64,000 nucleotides of DNA from an uncultured Prevotellaceae bacterium (GCA_902761605.1 CACWLC010000003.1:33812-97811), one strand, 5' to 3'. Shown: positions 26,333 to 35,586, counted from the first letter of the stretch. Numbers and translations are program-made. The notes: generated from the sequence alone by a model not told the origin.

Positions 26333-29311
26333 ATGAGAAGACTATTCAGTTTACTTGTCGTATCGATGACAACAATCGTGGCATTCGCCCAAGGAACCGT
26401 TAGTGGAACAGTGATAGAACAAGACACAGAAGAAGCGGTAATCCAAGCCACAGCAGCAGTATTAAAAGGGCAAAAAATCGTAGCCAACGCAGTGACCAAC
26501 ACAAATGGCGCATTCTCTATCAAGGTGCCAAGTGACGGAACATACGATCTGAGAATCACATACGTGGGTTTTAAGACCTATTCCAAGAAGATAAAGATTG
26601 AGGGTAAGAATGTACCTCTGGGAACCATCAAGCTCGAAGCTGATGCCATCATGCTGAAAGGTGCTACCGTAACCGGCCATGCTGCTAAGGTGATACTGAA
26701 GGCCGACACCTTTGTATATAATGCAAACGCATTCCGTACTCCTGAGGGATCTGTCGTTGAGGAACTCGTAAAAAGACTCCCTGGAGCTGAGGTCAGCGAT
26801 GATGGAACTATCAAGATCAATGGTAAGGAGGTGAAGAAGATACTCGTTGACGGTAAGGAATTCATGACTGGCGACACCAAGACAGCAATGAAGAACCTGC
26901 CAACGAATATCATCGACCGTATCAAGGCCTACGACAAGCAGAGCGACCTTGCCCGTGTGTCAGGTATCGAGGATGGTGAGGAAGAGACAGTGCTCGATTT
27001 CGGCATCAAGCAGGGAATGAACAAGGGTATCATGGCCAATGCCGACCTCGCAGCAGGTACCAAAGACCGTTATGCAGGAAGAATCTTTGGAGGAGTGATG
27101 AAGAACGACCTGAAGATGTTCCTTATGACCAATGCCAACAACACCAACGACATGGGTTTCCCAGGAGGTGGAGGCGGTGGCCGATGGGGTGGGGGCCGTC
27201 AGGGTCTCAACGCCAATAAGATGGTAGGTGTAAACATCAACTATGAGAAGACCGACAAACTGAAGCTCGACGGAAGTGTGAGATGGAACCATAGTGACAA
27301 CGACACCTATTCAAAGAACAACAGCAAGAACTTCATCGATGAGACGAGAACACAATACCGCAATAGTCAGACTCATAACTTCTCACGTTCTAACAGCTGG
27401 AACGGTCAGATGCGACTCGAATGGCAGCCAGACTCGATGACTAACATCATGTTCCGTCCGAACTTCTCATATAGCAGCAATGACGGTACTAACGAAAGTT
27501 TGAATGCAACATTTGACAATGATCCGTATAACTACAGCTCAGACCCATTGAAAGATGTTATGGAGATAGCAAAGAAATACGGTATCGCACAGAACTACAG
27601 CGTGCAGAACAGTATCAGCTATAGCGACTCGAAGAACCTCAGGGGAATGTTGCAGTTTAACAGACGACTGAACAGCACGGGACGTAACATCACCCTGCAG
27701 TTGAATGCGAACTGGAGCGAGGGAACAAACAAGTCGATGTCAAACAACTATACCGAGCTCTTCCAGGTGATGAACTATCAAGGCACAGGCGACTCGATAT
27801 ATCAGACCAACAGATACAGTCTTACTCCTCAGGACAGATGGGGGTATAGTGCTCGTCTGACATATAGTGAGCCGATTGCGCGTCAGGTTTATCTGCAGTT
27901 CAGCTACAGGTATAACTACAGCTATACCAAGAGTGATCGTAAGACCTACAGTCTGACAGATGTGGACTATATGGGTATTGTCCCACAATACAGAAACTGG
28001 GATGCATATCTGAGTCTGCTGAACAAGCCTCTTGACAGTTACGAGGATACAAACCTCAGCCGTTTCTCAGAATATAAGAACTATACACATACGGGAGAGG
28101 TGATGTTGCGTATAGTACGTAAGGCATTCAACTTCAACGTAGGTTTCCAGGTGATACCTCAGAAGTCGCACTTCATTCAGGACTACACCACTCGTGTGAA
28201 CGGACAGACCACACGTCTGAGAGCTGATACCACACGAACAGTAACCAACTTCACACCAACGCTCGACTTCCGTTGGAAGAAATCGCAGACAGGACAGTTA
28301 CGCTTCACATATCGCGGACGTACTGAGCAGCCCTCGATGAGCGACCTGCTGGAGGTGTATGATGACAGTGACCCATTGCGTGTCACGACTGGTAACCCAG
28401 GACTGAAACCATCGTTCACCCAGAACTTCAACCTCTTCTATAATGACTATTTCACCAATCACCAGAGGGCAATTATGACCTTCGTGAACTTCTCTACAAC
28501 AAGTAATTCTATTGCGAACAAGACTTCGTATCGTGAGGATGGTTCTGGTGGTACCATTACACGACCTGAGAATGTGAATGGCAACTGGAACGGAAATCTG
28601 GGATTCATGTTTAATACAGCCGTAGACTCAGCTGCATTCTTCAATATCAACACATTCACCAACCTTGGATATAACCATCGTATTGGTTTTGTAAGTACAG
28701 ATAAGAATTCAGAATCGAAGAGAAGCGTGACAAATTCGCTGAATGTAAGCGAGCGCATGGCAGCAAGCTATCGTAACGACTGGCTTGAGATTGAACTCAA
28801 CGGATCACTGAACTATACCCGTTCGCGCAGTGAGTTGCAGACAAATAATAATCTTGATACGTGGGCTTTTTCCTATGGAGGTATGATAGGACTGACAGCT
28901 CCTTGGGGTACATCACTGACAACGAACATGAACATGCAGAGTCGTAGGGGATATACAGATGCCTCGATGAATACCAACGAGCTGATATGGAACGCACAGG
29001 TAGCACAGAGTTTCCTGAAGGGTAATGCCCTTACCATCTCACTGCAGTTGTATGACATCCTGGGACAGCAGTCGACAGTAAGCCGAACATTATCTGCACT
29101 CTCAAGCAGTGATACAGAATATAATGCTATTACAAGCTATGCCATGCTGCATGTTATCTACAGACTGAATCTCTTTGGAGGCTCTTTCGGCGGTCCTCGT
29201 GGAGGCCGTGGTGGAAGAGAAGGCCGTGGTGGAAGAGAAGGACGTGGCGGATTTGGAGGCGGCTTTGGCGGTCCTCGCGGAGGCGGCTTCGGTGGCGGAA
29301 GAAGGTTCTAA
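26333..29311 (+). CDS. Outer-membrane beta-barrel protein with carboxypeptidase-like regulatory domain
   Basis: Large TonB-receptor-like outer-membrane protein (992 residues). A signal peptide (MRRLFSLLVVSMTTIVAFAQ) leads into a carboxypeptidase-regulatory-like Ig fold (GTVSGTVIEQDTEEAVIQAT to about residue 105), a short plug-like region (GAEVSDDGTIKINGKEVKKI, LVDGKEF near 160-185) and a long aromatic-rich beta-barrel of the outer-membrane beta-barrel type (OMP_b-brl_3-like). The last about 45 residues are Gly/Arg repeats (GGRGGREGRGG type) ending in GGRRF. Gly/Trp-rich insert at about 280 (GGGGGRWGGGRQG). There is no SusD partner nearby, so the cargo is unknown. It may not be TonB-coupled: no clear TonB box. 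Confidence 0.82.
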   Translation: MRRLFSLLVVSMTTIVAFAQGTVSGTVIEQDTEEAVIQATAAVLKGQKIVANAVTNTNGAFSIKVPSDGTYDLRITYVGFKTYSKKIKIEGKNVPLGTIKLEADAIMLKGATVTGHAAKVILKADTFVYNANAFRTPEGSVVEELVKRLPGAEVSDDGTIKINGKEVKKILVDGKEFMTGDTKTAMKNLPTNIIDRIKAYDKQSDLARVSGIEDGEEETVLDFGIKQGMNKGIMANADLAAGTKDRYAGRIFGGVMKNDLKMFLMTNANNTNDMGFPGGGGGGRWGGGRQGLNANKMVGVNINYEKTDKLKLDGSVRWNHSDNDTYSKNNSKNFIDETRTQYRNSQTHNFSRSNSWNGQMRLEWQPDSMTNIMFRPNFSYSSNDGTNESLNATFDNDPYNYSSDPLKDVMEIAKKYGIAQNYSVQNSISYSDSKNLRGMLQFNRRLNSTGRNITLQLNANWSEGTNKSMSNNYTELFQVMNYQGTGDSIYQTNRYSLTPQDRWGYSARLTYSEPIARQVYLQFSYRYNYSYTKSDRKTYSLTDVDYMGIVPQYRNWDAYLSLLNKPLDSYEDTNLSRFSEYKNYTHTGEVMLRIVRKAFNFNVGFQVIPQKSHFIQDYTTRVNGQTTRLRADTTRTVTNFTPTLDFRWKKSQTGQLRFTYRGRTEQPSMSDLLEVYDDSDPLRVTTGNPGLKPSFTQNFNLFYNDYFTNHQRAIMTFVNFSTTSNSIANKTSYREDGSGGTITRPENVNGNWNGNLGFMFNTAVDSAAFFNINTFTNLGYNHRIGFVSTDKNSESKRSVTNSLNVSERMAASYRNDWLEIELNGSLNYTRSRSELQTNNNLDTWAFSYGGMIGLTAPWGTSLTTNMNMQSRRGYTDASMNTNELIWNAQVAQSFLKGNALTISLQLYDILGQQSTVSRTLSALSSSDTEYNAITSYAMLHVIYRLNLFGGSFGGPRGGRGGREGRGGREGRGGFGGGFGGPRGGGFGGGRRF
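29204..29239 (+). repeat. 18-bp tandem repeat coding for GRGGRE
   Basis: GGCCGTGGTGGAAGAGAA occurs twice in tandem (29204-29221, 29222-29239), followed by a degenerate third copy. It builds the Gly/Arg-rich tail of the outer-membrane protein. Confidence 0.9.
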
Positions 29312-29315
29312 AATA

Positions 29316-29342
29316 AAAATCCCGCTTACTCAGCGGGATTTT
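29316..29342. terminator. Bidirectional terminator between the outer-membrane protein and coaE
   Basis: Stem AAAATCCCGC / GCGGGATTTT with loop TTACTCA, followed by CTTTTTCTTCT. The A-run and T-run on opposite sides allow it to work for both convergent genes. The coaE-DUF5606 stop codon lies inside the loop. Confidence 0.85.
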
Positions 29343-30321
29343 CTTTTTCTTCTGTTTCGGCATCCTTGAAGTCGGTGATGCCGTTTTCAATGAGGATGTT
29401 ATACCATGTGATGAGTTTCTTGATGTGGCTGTTCTGTACTCTGTCACGATCCCACTCAGGAAGAACCTTTGAGAAATAGTCCTGAAGTTCCTTGGCAGAA
29501 GCCTTCTTCTCATTAATGCTACACTTCTTACCCTCTTCCAGATTCTTCATGTTCTCGAGGACATCCATAAGGGGGATGTCATCAGTCTCAGTGAACATCG
29601 CAATATCGTTGAGCGATGTGATTCTGTCTGTTGCGAAGGCTGGCATACGACGATGTGTGGAGTCGAGAGCCTCAACGATAAGGTTGTTCTTTCCCTGTGA
29701 AACGAGTTTGTAAAGACCGGGCTTGCCGGCAATAGCTAAAATTACTTGTTGCATTTTATTTCTTGTTTTATATTTTTTATTTAAGAATTGCTCAATCTGT
29801 TCGTCAATGTCTCTCTCTCCGTCATTGATGATCTCATAGTCGGCTCGCTTTCTTACCTCTTCCTGAGGCAACTGGCGCCCCATCCATTCCAGCACCTTCT
29901 CTCTTGTGATACCATCGCGATGCATAACCCTCTGGATTCTCACCTCCTCTGGGGCTGTCACCACGATAGCCTTATCTACAAGTGAAATGGCTCCTGACTC
30001 ATAGAGAATGGCACTCTCCATCCACTGAAGACCACTCGCCTCGAAATCCCTGAAGACAGCCGGATGCACAATTGCATCAATAGCTTTGGCATTGTCCTCT
30101 GATTCCAAGAGAAACTTTGCGACAACTGCCTTGTTAAGCTGTTCACCATTGTAGGTGTCTGGGCCTATGAGAGCTGTGAGACGTTGACGTATGTCATCAG
30201 ATGTGCGTATCAGTCTCTTTGCCGCGCTGTCGCAGTCGTAGACCTTATATCCTCGTGCTTCGAGACGTTTGCAGACATAGCTCTTTCCGCTGCCGATGCC
30301 TCCAGTGATACCTATCTTCAT
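29326..30321 (-). CDS. coaE: Dephospho-CoA kinase fused in frame to a DUF5606 domain
   Basis: Residues 1-189 are dephospho-CoA kinase, the last step of CoA synthesis: P-loop GITGGIGSGKSYV at the N-terminus, DCDSAAKRL, and the late RKRADYEIINDG. Residues 190-331 (29326-29754) begin MQQVILAIAGKPGLYKLVSQ and match the DUF5606 proteins that usually follow coaE as a separate gene in Bacteroidota; function unknown. The joint is an A/T-rich linker (NKKYKTRNK) with no stop codon between the parts. DUF5606 could also be translated separately from the ATG at 29754, which has an A-rich sequence before it. A one-base indel in this A/T-rich joint would separate them. Last gene of the nusB operon. Confidence 0.88.
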   Translation of the reverse strand: MKIGITGGIGSGKSYVCKRLEARGYKVYDCDSAAKRLIRTSDDIRQRLTALIGPDTYNGEQLNKAVVAKFLLESEDNAKAIDAIVHPAVFRDFEASGLQWMESAILYESGAISLVDKAIVVTAPEEVRIQRVMHRDGITREKVLEWMGRQLPQEEVRKRADYEIINDGERDIDEQIEQFLNKKYKTRNKMQQVILAIAGKPGLYKLVSQGKNNLIVEALDSTHRRMPAFATDRITSLNDIAMFTETDDIPLMDVLENMKNLEEGKKCSINEKKASAKELQDYFSKVLPEWDRDRVQNSHIKKLITWYNILIENGITDFKDAETEEKENPAE

Positions 30322-31298
30322 TATTCTACCTGTTCTTCGATAAGGTAATCCACCTCATTAATATTAAGATGTACGCGCGAAATACCTGGAGGAGATTTCT
30401 TAATGTAGATACGGCATTTTTCTGAAGGATTAGCGGCTATCTCATCGTAATCGGCCACAATGGTGAAATCCTCTGGCTTGAGCGACCTATAGACGCTTAC
30501 ACCTGTCACAAACGATACCGTAACCTTCATTGGGAAAGTTCTGAGAATCTTGCCTGGAGGCATGTTGATACCTTCTACCGGTATGCCATCGAGCTTCTCT
30601 TCTGTGAGTACGTCAGTGAAGAATTCCATCTTTATGTGATCAGGCACCATCTTTACTCCCTTGATTTTTTCCAGATTGGCATTGACAACCAAAGTGTCGC
30701 GGAAGTTGACATAATTAAGATGCTCAGAATAGACCACAGAGATACTGTCGAGTAGTGCCTGGGAAGCATATACATCAACACTGTCAGGATAGTATTTCAC
30801 TCTAGAGATAAAATACAGATCCTCAGGGATGACACGCCCTGTCCATCTGACAGGCACACGCTTGTTGGCTCCGTAGTTGTAGAAGAACTCCAGTTTGTCA
30901 GGTTTGGTGGATATAATCTTGGAACTGCTTACCAGATACTGATAAACTATCTTCTGCAACTCTGATGTCGTAACGATGCCTGTACCGTTATTATGGGCAT
31001 AGGGCTTGAAGTTTATCTTCACATTCTTCAGCATGTCACCATACATATAGGCAGCAAGTGTTATCCCTTTATCGCGAATGGTCATACGTATCGTGTCTGT
31101 CTCTTCAGATGTGAGAACGACATTCTTCGGCACGCCAACCACAGTTACGGGTATGGAAAATTCCTGCTCATATGTCTCGTTGAGAGTCATAGAGAGCCAG
31201 AAGATACCTGACAGTGCGATGAAAAAGACAAATATCAGAAATTCCTTGTTAGTCCTGCTAAACAAGAAATCCCTGAAAAGTCTCCAAATGCTACCCAT
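30321..31298 (-). CDS. YbbR-domain protein
   Basis: Probable membrane-anchored protein of 325 residues with one N-terminal membrane helix (FLIFVFFIALSGIFWLSM, about residues 20-37) followed by periplasmic YbbR-like repeats (PVTVVGVPKNVVL, VPVRWTGRV, DGIPVEGINMPPG). YbbR domains occur in CdaR-type regulators of diadenylate cyclase; no such cyclase gene is adjacent here, so the role is unknown. The stop TAA shares one base with the coaE ATG, and the gene lies 10 bp after yajC. Confidence 0.82.
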   Translation of the reverse strand: MGSIWRLFRDFLFSRTNKEFLIFVFFIALSGIFWLSMTLNETYEQEFSIPVTVVGVPKNVVLTSEETDTIRMTIRDKGITLAAYMYGDMLKNVKINFKPYAHNNGTGIVTTSELQKIVYQYLVSSSKIISTKPDKLEFFYNYGANKRVPVRWTGRVIPEDLYFISRVKYYPDSVDVYASQALLDSISVVYSEHLNYVNFRDTLVVNANLEKIKGVKMVPDHIKMEFFTDVLTEEKLDGIPVEGINMPPGKILRTFPMKVTVSFVTGVSVYRSLKPEDFTIVADYDEIAANPSEKCRIYIKKSPPGISRVHLNINEVDYLIEEQVE

Positions 31299-31308
31299 TG
31301 TACGCTGA

Positions 31309-31626
31309 TCACTTCTGCACAGGAGCGCTGCTCATGTCCTTGAATACAGAAGTCTTTTCTACTGTTACAACAACATCACGGGCAATCTTCACGTCAACGG
31401 TATTCTTTGCGAGGTCGATGCTCTTCACTACTCCGTGAATACCACCGCCTGTAACTACCTCTGTACCTTCTGAGAGCTCATTCTGGAACTTCTGTATCTC
31501 TTTCTGCTTTTTCTGCTGGGGCTTAATCATGAAGAACCACATGATGGCAAAGATAGCCACCATCATAATGATCATACTCATTCCGCCTCCCTGTGCTGCC
31601 TGTGCAGCTAAAATAACATTTGTCAT
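31309..31626 (-). CDS. yajC: Preprotein translocase subunit YajC
   Basis: Small membrane subunit (105 residues) associated with SecDF-YidC. A single membrane helix (MIIMMVAIFAIMWFFMI) is followed by the family motif KPQQKKQKEIQKFQ and EVVTGGGIHGVVKSID. Length and motif are standard. It lies between nusB and the YbbR-domain gene on one transcript. Confidence 0.93.
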   Translation of the reverse strand: MTNVILAAQAAQGGGMSMIIMMVAIFAIMWFFMIKPQQKKQKEIQKFQNELSEGTEVVTGGGIHGVVKSIDLAKNTVDVKIARDVVVTVEKTSVFKDMSSAPVQK

Positions 31627-31649
31627 ATTCCTTAATTATCAATTATCTT

Positions 31650-32672
31650 TTATTCGTTATCATTTCTGATGATTCTCTTTCTTCCTGTGGCCTTAACCGC
31701 CTTTACAGGAGCTGCCTTAGGAGCCTTGACCTTCTTTGCTTTTGGCTCCATGAACTTGGCCATTTTCCCTGTGTCGATAAGATGACGAGCTATGCCGTCA
31801 AGCATACCATTAATATAACCACCGCTCTTCTCTGTAGAGTAGAGCTTTGCGAGGTCTACAAACTCATTGATGGTGACATTTACAGGGATATTCGGGAAAG
31901 TGACCATTTCTGCAATGGCAATCTGCATGATCACCACATCCATATATGCCAGACGAGAGAAATCCCAGTTACGAGATGCTTCACTCATAAATCTCTGGTA
32001 TTCGTTGGCGTTGAGAATAGAGGCACGGAACAGTTTCCTGGCATAGTCCTGTTCTTCATCGCTGTCCCATTCAGGCAATAACTCCTGCTTTGGACCATTC
32101 TGCTCGTCGAAACGCTTGATGGTTTTCAGCACGAAGGTGTCTACAATCTCCTTATCGTCATTCCAGTAAAGACTGATCTCTTCCAATATGGCATCGAGGT
32201 CATCATTGTTCTGAATATACGTCTTATACAACTTACGCCATAACTCACGGTCTGCATCGTAATTGTCGTCTGTTGCCACCATATACTCCTGATAGATCTC
32301 GCTATTCTCGATAATCTCCAGCAATTTGCCTACAAACTCCTGATCATCGTTCCATGTATGCTTCAGAGTGCTGATGAAGTCAGACAACTCCTTGTTCTCC
32401 TCCAGCTGAATAGCAAATCTGTTGAGGGCGAATTTCTGCGATGGCTTCTCTGTTCCCTCGCGCTCAGCACGAGAGGTGAGGACCTCATTACGTCGACGGG
32501 CCTCTTTCGTTATAGCCACAATGAGTGCCAACATGTAGTTGTAAAGGTCATAGGCCTTTGACAGACTGAAGAAAAGCTCCTTCTCTGCCGAATCGATGTT
32601 CTTGTTACCGTTTTGATAGTACGCATAGGTTAACTGAACAATCTTGGTTCTGATAATTTCTCTGTTAATCAT
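31650..32672 (-). CDS. nusB: Transcription antitermination factor NusB, extended form
   Basis: RNA-binding antitermination factor acting in rRNA transcription. The core NusB fold is in the C-terminal half (DYARKLFRASILNANEYQRF; RLAYMDVVIMQIAIAEM; NIPVNVTINEFVDLAKLYST; GYINGMLDGI). At 340 residues it is more than twice the E. coli length: the N-terminal half is a long helical extension, as is usual in Bacteroidota. The last 30 residues are Lys/Ala/Pro-rich (KAKKVKAPKAAPVKA), a likely disordered basic tail. First gene of nusB-yajC-ybbR-coaE. Confidence 0.9.
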   Translation of the reverse strand: MINREIIRTKIVQLTYAYYQNGNKNIDSAEKELFFSLSKAYDLYNYMLALIVAITKEARRRNEVLTSRAEREGTEKPSQKFALNRFAIQLEENKELSDFISTLKHTWNDDQEFVGKLLEIIENSEIYQEYMVATDDNYDADRELWRKLYKTYIQNNDDLDAILEEISLYWNDDKEIVDTFVLKTIKRFDEQNGPKQELLPEWDSDEEQDYARKLFRASILNANEYQRFMSEASRNWDFSRLAYMDVVIMQIAIAEMVTFPNIPVNVTINEFVDLAKLYSTEKSGGYINGMLDGIARHLIDTGKMAKFMEPKAKKVKAPKAAPVKAVKATGRKRIIRNDNE

Positions 32673-32713
32673 CTCACTTGATGTTTTTTTGTTAAACTTT
32701 CAAATTTACGTTG

Positions 32714-32721
32714 CAAAAGTA
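32714..32721 (-). promoter_or_regulatory. nusB operon promoter, -7 box TACTTTTG
   Basis: Minus-strand TACTTTTG followed by CAACG, 41 bp before the nusB ATG; it fits the consensus TAnnTTTG. It is back-to-back with the rplY promoter. Confidence 0.65.
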
Positions 32722-32815
32722 GTAATTTTCCCCCGATATAGCAAGAAAAAAGAAGAAAAATTCACAAAAAAAGAAATTTTTCACTATTCACTATTCATTA
32801 TTCACTTTTTTTTTG

Positions 32816-32823
32816 TACCTTTG
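32816..32823 (+). promoter_or_regulatory. rplY promoter, -7 box TACCTTTG
   Basis: TACCTTTG followed by CACCC, the same form as the RNase P RNA promoter at 47149. The ATG is 91 bp downstream, so there is a leader of about 85 nt, in which I see no known regulatory structure. A microrepeat (CACTATT/CATTATT, about 32782-32804) lies just upstream. Confidence 0.75.
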
Positions 32824-32914
32824 CACCCGCTTTTTCCGAAAGCACATCGAAAACTCGTGTGATGGTGAATTAAGCATTAATGTATTATTAACAACTTAAT
32901 TTTAGAGTAACACA

Positions 32915-33517
32915 ATGAAAGAAATTAGTGTTAAAGGTCAGAAGCGCACCGCCACTGGAAAGAAAGCTTCAAAGGAACTCCGCAAGGAGGGTATGGTACC
33001 CTGTAACCTCTATGGTGAGAAGAAGGGTGAGAATGGTCTGCCTGAGGCATTTGCTTTCTGCGCTTCATTCGCAGAGCTCCGTAAGGCTGTTTACTCTCCT
33101 GAGGTGTATGTAGTAAATCTTAACATCGACGGTGCTGAGCACAAGGCTGTTATCAAGGAGCTTCAGTTCCACCCAACAACAGACGCTCTGCTGCATGCAG
33201 ACTTCTATGAGGTTAACGAGACAAAGCCAATCACAATTGGTATTCCTGTTAAGCTTAATGGTCTGGCTCAGGGTGTACGTGATGGTGGTAAGCTCAACCT
33301 TTCTATCCGTAAGATCAACGTTACAGCTCCTTACAAGCAGATTCCTGAGATCCTGAACATCGACGTTACCAACCTGCAGCTGGGTAAGGCTATCAAGGTA
33401 GGTGCCCTGAGTTTCGAGGGTCTGGAGATCGCTACTTCTCCTGAGGTAGTTGTTTGCTCTGTTAAGGCTACACGTGCATCACGTTCTGCTGCAGCTGCTG
33501 CTGAGCAGGAGGGCTAA
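32915..33517 (+). CDS. rplY: 50S ribosomal protein L25/general stress protein Ctc
   Basis: 5S-rRNA-binding ribosomal protein of the long (Ctc) type, 200 residues: N-terminal L25 domain (SVKGQKRTATGKKASKELRK, VPCNLYGEK, VIKELQFHPTTDALLHADFY) and C-terminal beta domain (IPVKLNGLAQGVRDGGKL). The Ala-rich tail ends AAAAAEQEG. Followed by pth after 25 bp, a conserved pairing. Confidence 0.94.
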   Translation: MKEISVKGQKRTATGKKASKELRKEGMVPCNLYGEKKGENGLPEAFAFCASFAELRKAVYSPEVYVVNLNIDGAEHKAVIKELQFHPTTDALLHADFYEVNETKPITIGIPVKLNGLAQGVRDGGKLNLSIRKINVTAPYKQIPEILNIDVTNLQLGKAIKVGALSFEGLEIATSPEVVVCSVKATRASRSAAAAAEQEG

Positions 33518-33542
33518 TTCAGTAAAAATTGAAAATTAGCTG

Positions 33543-34136
33543 ATGGACAAGTACTTGATTGTTGGTTTGGGAAATGTCGGCGATGAGTACGACCTTACCC
33601 GCCACAATACAGGATTCATGGTATTGGACGCTTTTGCGAAGGCGTCCAATATTTCTTTTGAAGACAGACGATATGGTTTTGTGGCAGAGACATCGCTGAA
33701 AGGAAGAAAAGTGTTTCTTCTGAAGCCCTCTACCTTTATGAATCTCAGTGGTAATGCTGTACGCTATTGGCTTAACCATGAGAATATAGACCAGAGTCGT
33801 CTGCTTGTCATCAGTGATGAGGTGGCATTGCCATTAGGCGACTTTCGTCTGAAAGCCAGTGGTTCTAATGGCGGTCACAATGGCCTGGGTCATATCCAAC
33901 AGCTTATCGGACAGAACTATGCCCGTTTGCGTATGGGTATTGGTAATGATTTCCCACGAGGCATGCAGGTAGACTGGGTGCTTGGTAAATATAACGAGGA
34001 GGAACTGAAAGAACTTCAACCCTCACTTGACATCGCTGTTGATATCATCAAGAGTTTCGTTCTTGCTGGTATCGACATAACGATGAACCAGTATAACAAA
34101 CTTGGAAAGAAGAATGGCAGAGGTAGCAAGGATTGA
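33543..34136 (+). CDS. pth: Peptidyl-tRNA hydrolase
   Basis: Releases peptides from stalled peptidyl-tRNA. The 197-residue product has the substrate-binding and catalytic residues: [20 protein letters not shown] with Asn11 and His21, [12 protein letters not shown], and [10 protein letters not shown]. The usual DD/DE pair appears as SDEVALPLG. Length fits the family. Its end overlaps the following S4-domain gene by 23 bp. Confidence 0.94.
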   Translation: MDKYLIVGLGNVGDEYDLTRHNTGFMVLDAFAKASNISFEDRRYGFVAETSLKGRKVFLLKPSTFMNLSGNAVRYWLNHENIDQSRLLVISDEVALPLGDFRLKASGSNGGHNGLGHIQQLIGQNYARLRMGIGNDFPRGMQVDWVLGKYNEEELKELQPSLDIAVDIIKSFVLAGIDITMNQYNKLGKKNGRGSKD

Positions 34137-34542
34137 CAAATGGCTATGGGCAGCACGTATCTTCAAGACACGTTCTATCGCTGTTGATGCGTGTAAGAAC
34201 GGACGTGTAACAATTGGAGGCGTCAATGTCAAGCCATCGCATACCGTCAAGGTTGGTGAGGTGGTAGCTGTCAGAAAACCTCCTGTGACCTATTCCTTTA
34301 AGATTTTAAAAACGATAGAACAAAGAGTAGGGGCAAAGCTTCTGCCTGAGATATACGAGAACGTAACCACTCCTGATCAGTACGAACTGTTGGAGATGAA
34401 TCGTATCAGCGGTTTTGTGAATCGTGCTCGTGGTATGGGGCGCCCAACGAAGAAAGACCGTCGTGCTCTTGATGAGTTTGTAGGACCTTCGCTGGAAGGA
34501 GCATTCTTCGATGACGACTGGGATCTTGATGATGAAGAGTAA
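34114..34542 (+). CDS. S4-domain RNA-binding protein (Hsp15/HslR-like)
   Basis: Small RNA-binding protein (142 residues) related to heat-shock protein Hsp15, which recycles 50S subunits carrying nascent chains. The S4 domain is at the N-terminus: [41 protein letters not shown] Arg/Lys patch and an acidic C-terminus ([10 protein letters not shown]) follow. The ATG at 34114 is chosen over a TTG at 34102. Overlap with pth suggests coupling. Confidence 0.87.
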   Translation: MAEVARIDKWLWAARIFKTRSIAVDACKNGRVTIGGVNVKPSHTVKVGEVVAVRKPPVTYSFKILKTIEQRVGAKLLPEIYENVTTPDQYELLEMNRISGFVNRARGMGRPTKKDRRALDEFVGPSLEGAFFDDDWDLDDEE

Positions 34543-34554
34543 AAACAGAAAGAG

Positions 34555-35544
34555 ATGATTATTCAAGGATTATTGATTATATTGGGGATAATTCTCGTAT
34601 TATGGGGTGCTGACCGACTTACAGAGGGAGCATCTGGTATAGCCCGGGGATTTCATATTCCAGAGATAATAATAGGTCTGACTATCGTTGCCGCAGGAAC
34701 TTCGACACCAGAACTTTTCGTTAGTCTTGTGTCTGCCTTCAAGCATACGCCTGACCTTGCTGTGGGTAATGTCATAGGATCTAACATCTTCAATACAATG
34801 CTTATCGTGGGCTGTTCTGCTCTCGTTTCGCCACTGGTCATTAATCCGTCGACAGTGAAGAAGGATATCCCCTTTGCTGTAGGAGCATCGCTGTTGCTCT
34901 TCATCCTCTGTTTTGACGATATGGACTCACCTCACTTGTGGGGTAATGATATAAGTCGCAGCGACGGAATAATTATGCTCATGGGCTTTGCCGCCTTTAT
35001 GCTATACACCTTCCACGAGGCAAGAAATTCGGGTGAGATAAAGAAAAAAGAAGAATACCTTGGTGAGACAGTTGAGAAAGAGCCCAATGACCTCAGTCAT
35101 CTGTGGAGTAATATCGGATGGATGGTTGTCGGACTTGCCTGTCTTATCTTTGGTAGTGACCTCTTCGTTGACGGAGCAACATATATCTGTCATCGTTTTG
35201 GAGTACGCCAAAGTGTAATTGGTCTTACTGTGGTGGCAGGAGGCACATCGCTCCCAGAACTGGCCACCAGTGTGGTTGCTGCCTATAAGGGCAAGGCATC
35301 AATGGCCATTGGCAATGCCATAGGCTCAAACGTATTTAACATCCTTCTGATACTTGGCATAACGGCTACAGTCTGTCCTATGCGCATCATGGGTATAACC
35401 ATTATGGACCTGATGATGATGCTTGTTAGTATCGGGCTCTTGTGGATATTCGCATTTACGAAGTATTTCGTGTCGCGAAGAGAGGGAGCGGTCCTGATAG
35501 CCGGTTTCCTGGTCTATATGGGCTGGCTATTCTACCTTCTATAG
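34555..35544 (+). CDS. Calcium/sodium antiporter (CaCA/YrbG family)
   Basis: Inner-membrane K+-independent Na+/Ca2+ exchanger family protein, 329 residues, about 10 membrane helices in two inverted halves. Each half has the ion-binding alpha repeat: AAGTSTPELFVSLVSAF near residue 47 and AGGTSLPELATSVVAAY near residue 230, with GNVIGSNIFN and GNAIGSNVFN following. The transported ions in this species are inferred from the family. 12 bp after the S4 gene; the preQ1 riboswitch occupies the space after it. Confidence 0.9.
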   Translation: MIIQGLLIILGIILVLWGADRLTEGASGIARGFHIPEIIIGLTIVAAGTSTPELFVSLVSAFKHTPDLAVGNVIGSNIFNTMLIVGCSALVSPLVINPSTVKKDIPFAVGASLLLFILCFDDMDSPHLWGNDISRSDGIIMLMGFAAFMLYTFHEARNSGEIKKKEEYLGETVEKEPNDLSHLWSNIGWMVVGLACLIFGSDLFVDGATYICHRFGVRQSVIGLTVVAGGTSLPELATSVVAAYKGKASMAIGNAIGSNVFNILLILGITATVCPMRIMGITIMDLMMMLVSIGLLWIFAFTKYFVSRREGAVLIAGFLVYMGWLFYLL

Positions 35545-35551
35545 AGAAAAC

Positions 35552-35586
35552 AGAGGGGTCGATGAATACCCCCTTTAACAAAACAA
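35552..35586 (+). promoter_or_regulatory. preQ1-I riboswitch before yhhQ-queF
   Basis: The RNA AGAGGGGUCGAUGAAUACCC followed by CCUUUAACAAAACAA matches the preQ1 class I aptamer: P1 stem GGGGU / ACCCC, the UCG at the loop start, a 7-base loop and the A-rich tail. The tail UUAACAAAACAA (35575-35586) is identical to that of the Thermoanaerobacter tengcongensis aptamer as I remember it. The tail ends 4 nt before the yhhQ ATG at 35591, so ligand binding would mask the start region (translational control). Context fits: both downstream genes belong to queuosine-precursor supply. The whole element lies within the 46 bp between two genes. Confidence 0.88.

Noticed and set aside
32824-32914. Possible leader regulation in the rplY 5' region
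   Set aside because: The AT-rich leader has no stem-loop I can match to a known ribosomal-protein autoregulation element.
34102-34113. TTG start for the S4 protein
   Set aside because: The ATG at 34114 gives the standard N-terminus; TTG adds four residues of low likelihood.
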